NCBI GenBank assembly: GCA_001917175.1
Contig: MNTV01000039.1
Span: forward strand, 1-51,423
Direction: 5' to 3'
Origin: Azospirillum sp. 51_20
GTDB taxonomy: Bacteria > Pseudomonadota > Alphaproteobacteria > RF32 > CAG-239
Length of the DNA stretch: 51,423 nucleotides
In this document: positions 51,331 to 51,423 of the stretch, one piece after another
Position numbering within the stretch: position 1 is the stretch's first letter
Layout: each line of letters starts with the position of its first letter
The notes under the pieces: generated by a model
What the model was told of the DNA's origin: nothing
Database searches by the model: none
Seen by the model: only the letters and a program-made list of their open reading frames with translations
Translations under genes and position numbers: made by a program

Positions 51331-51423
51331 GCCTAATTCATTCCTCACCTTACACCCGTATTTTCCCCGCACCCTTCTTTCGTCGGCAGCCACTCTGCCC
51401 GCTCATCCCCGCCCTTTCACGGA

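Overview
The window is a chromosomal segment of an alphaproteobacterium with a Caulobacter-type cell cycle. It encodes MipZ, the CckA hybrid histidine kinase, HdaA and GcrA, together with alphaproteobacterial gene orders (rpoZ-rsh-...-acpS-lepB-rnc-era, lpxA-lpxI-lpxB, rlpA-dac-tmk-holB-tatD-MBL). The cell is Gram-negative (lipid A genes, beta-barrel outer membrane proteins, RlpA lipoprotein). Base composition is moderate and intergenic repeats are abundant. No prophage, transposase, CRISPR array or rRNA operon is visible. The species cannot be named from the sequence; an uncultured, possibly host-associated lineage is a guess.

Layout. 1-2.2 kb: the end of an outer-membrane barrel gene, a repeat-rich leader and nhaA. 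2.2-9.4 kb: a plus-strand group for envelope and cell cycle (SPOR-containing D-Ala-D-Ala carboxypeptidase, mipZ, pgm, cckA, hdaA). 9.4-20.5 kb: a surface-glycan region with eptA, a divergent anmK homologue, two proteins of unknown function, a CgeB-like glycosyltransferase, an sn-glycerol-1-phosphate dehydrogenase with a HAD phosphatase, a cytidylyltransferase, a repeat-filled 740-base gap, a polysaccharide pyruvyl transferase and a second glycosyltransferase. 20.6-26.7 kb: the minus-strand operon rpoZ-rsh-DUF2062-acpS-lepB-rnc-era. 26.7-31.8 kb: a secreted unknown protein divergent from gcrA, a small gene with an odd double-terminator leader, tRNA-Asn and tRNA-Cys, rpiB-glyA and a small membrane protein. 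32-35 kb: lpxA-lpxI-lpxB. 35-44.4 kb: two minus-strand groups, potassium uptake (trkH, a PH-domain protein, a degenerate nuclease-like membrane protein) and rlpA-dac-tmk-holB-tatD-MBL-DHH. 44.4-51.4 kb: an exported unknown protein behind a perfect sigma-70 promoter, tRNA-Ser with tandemly duplicated 5' halves, a small membrane protein, an outer-membrane barrel, a type-5-like uracil-DNA glycosylase, a TPR-methyltransferase fusion, an RNHCP protein, a nitroreductase and a last unknown protein.

The parts most likely to hold undescribed biology are these. (1) A possible pathway to a CDP-activated, archaeal-type glycerol-1-phosphate for a surface glycan, next to a protein with a GHHR motif. (2) A family of intergenic repeats, five copies in the window, each carrying an FNR/FixK-like palindrome (TTGA-N6-TCAA or a degenerate form). 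(3) A promoter followed by two terminator hairpins ahead of a 93-residue orphan protein. (4) Duplicated 5' halves of tRNA-Ser joined to 51-base palindromic units. All functional calls come from reading the sequence and from memory of protein families; no database search was run.
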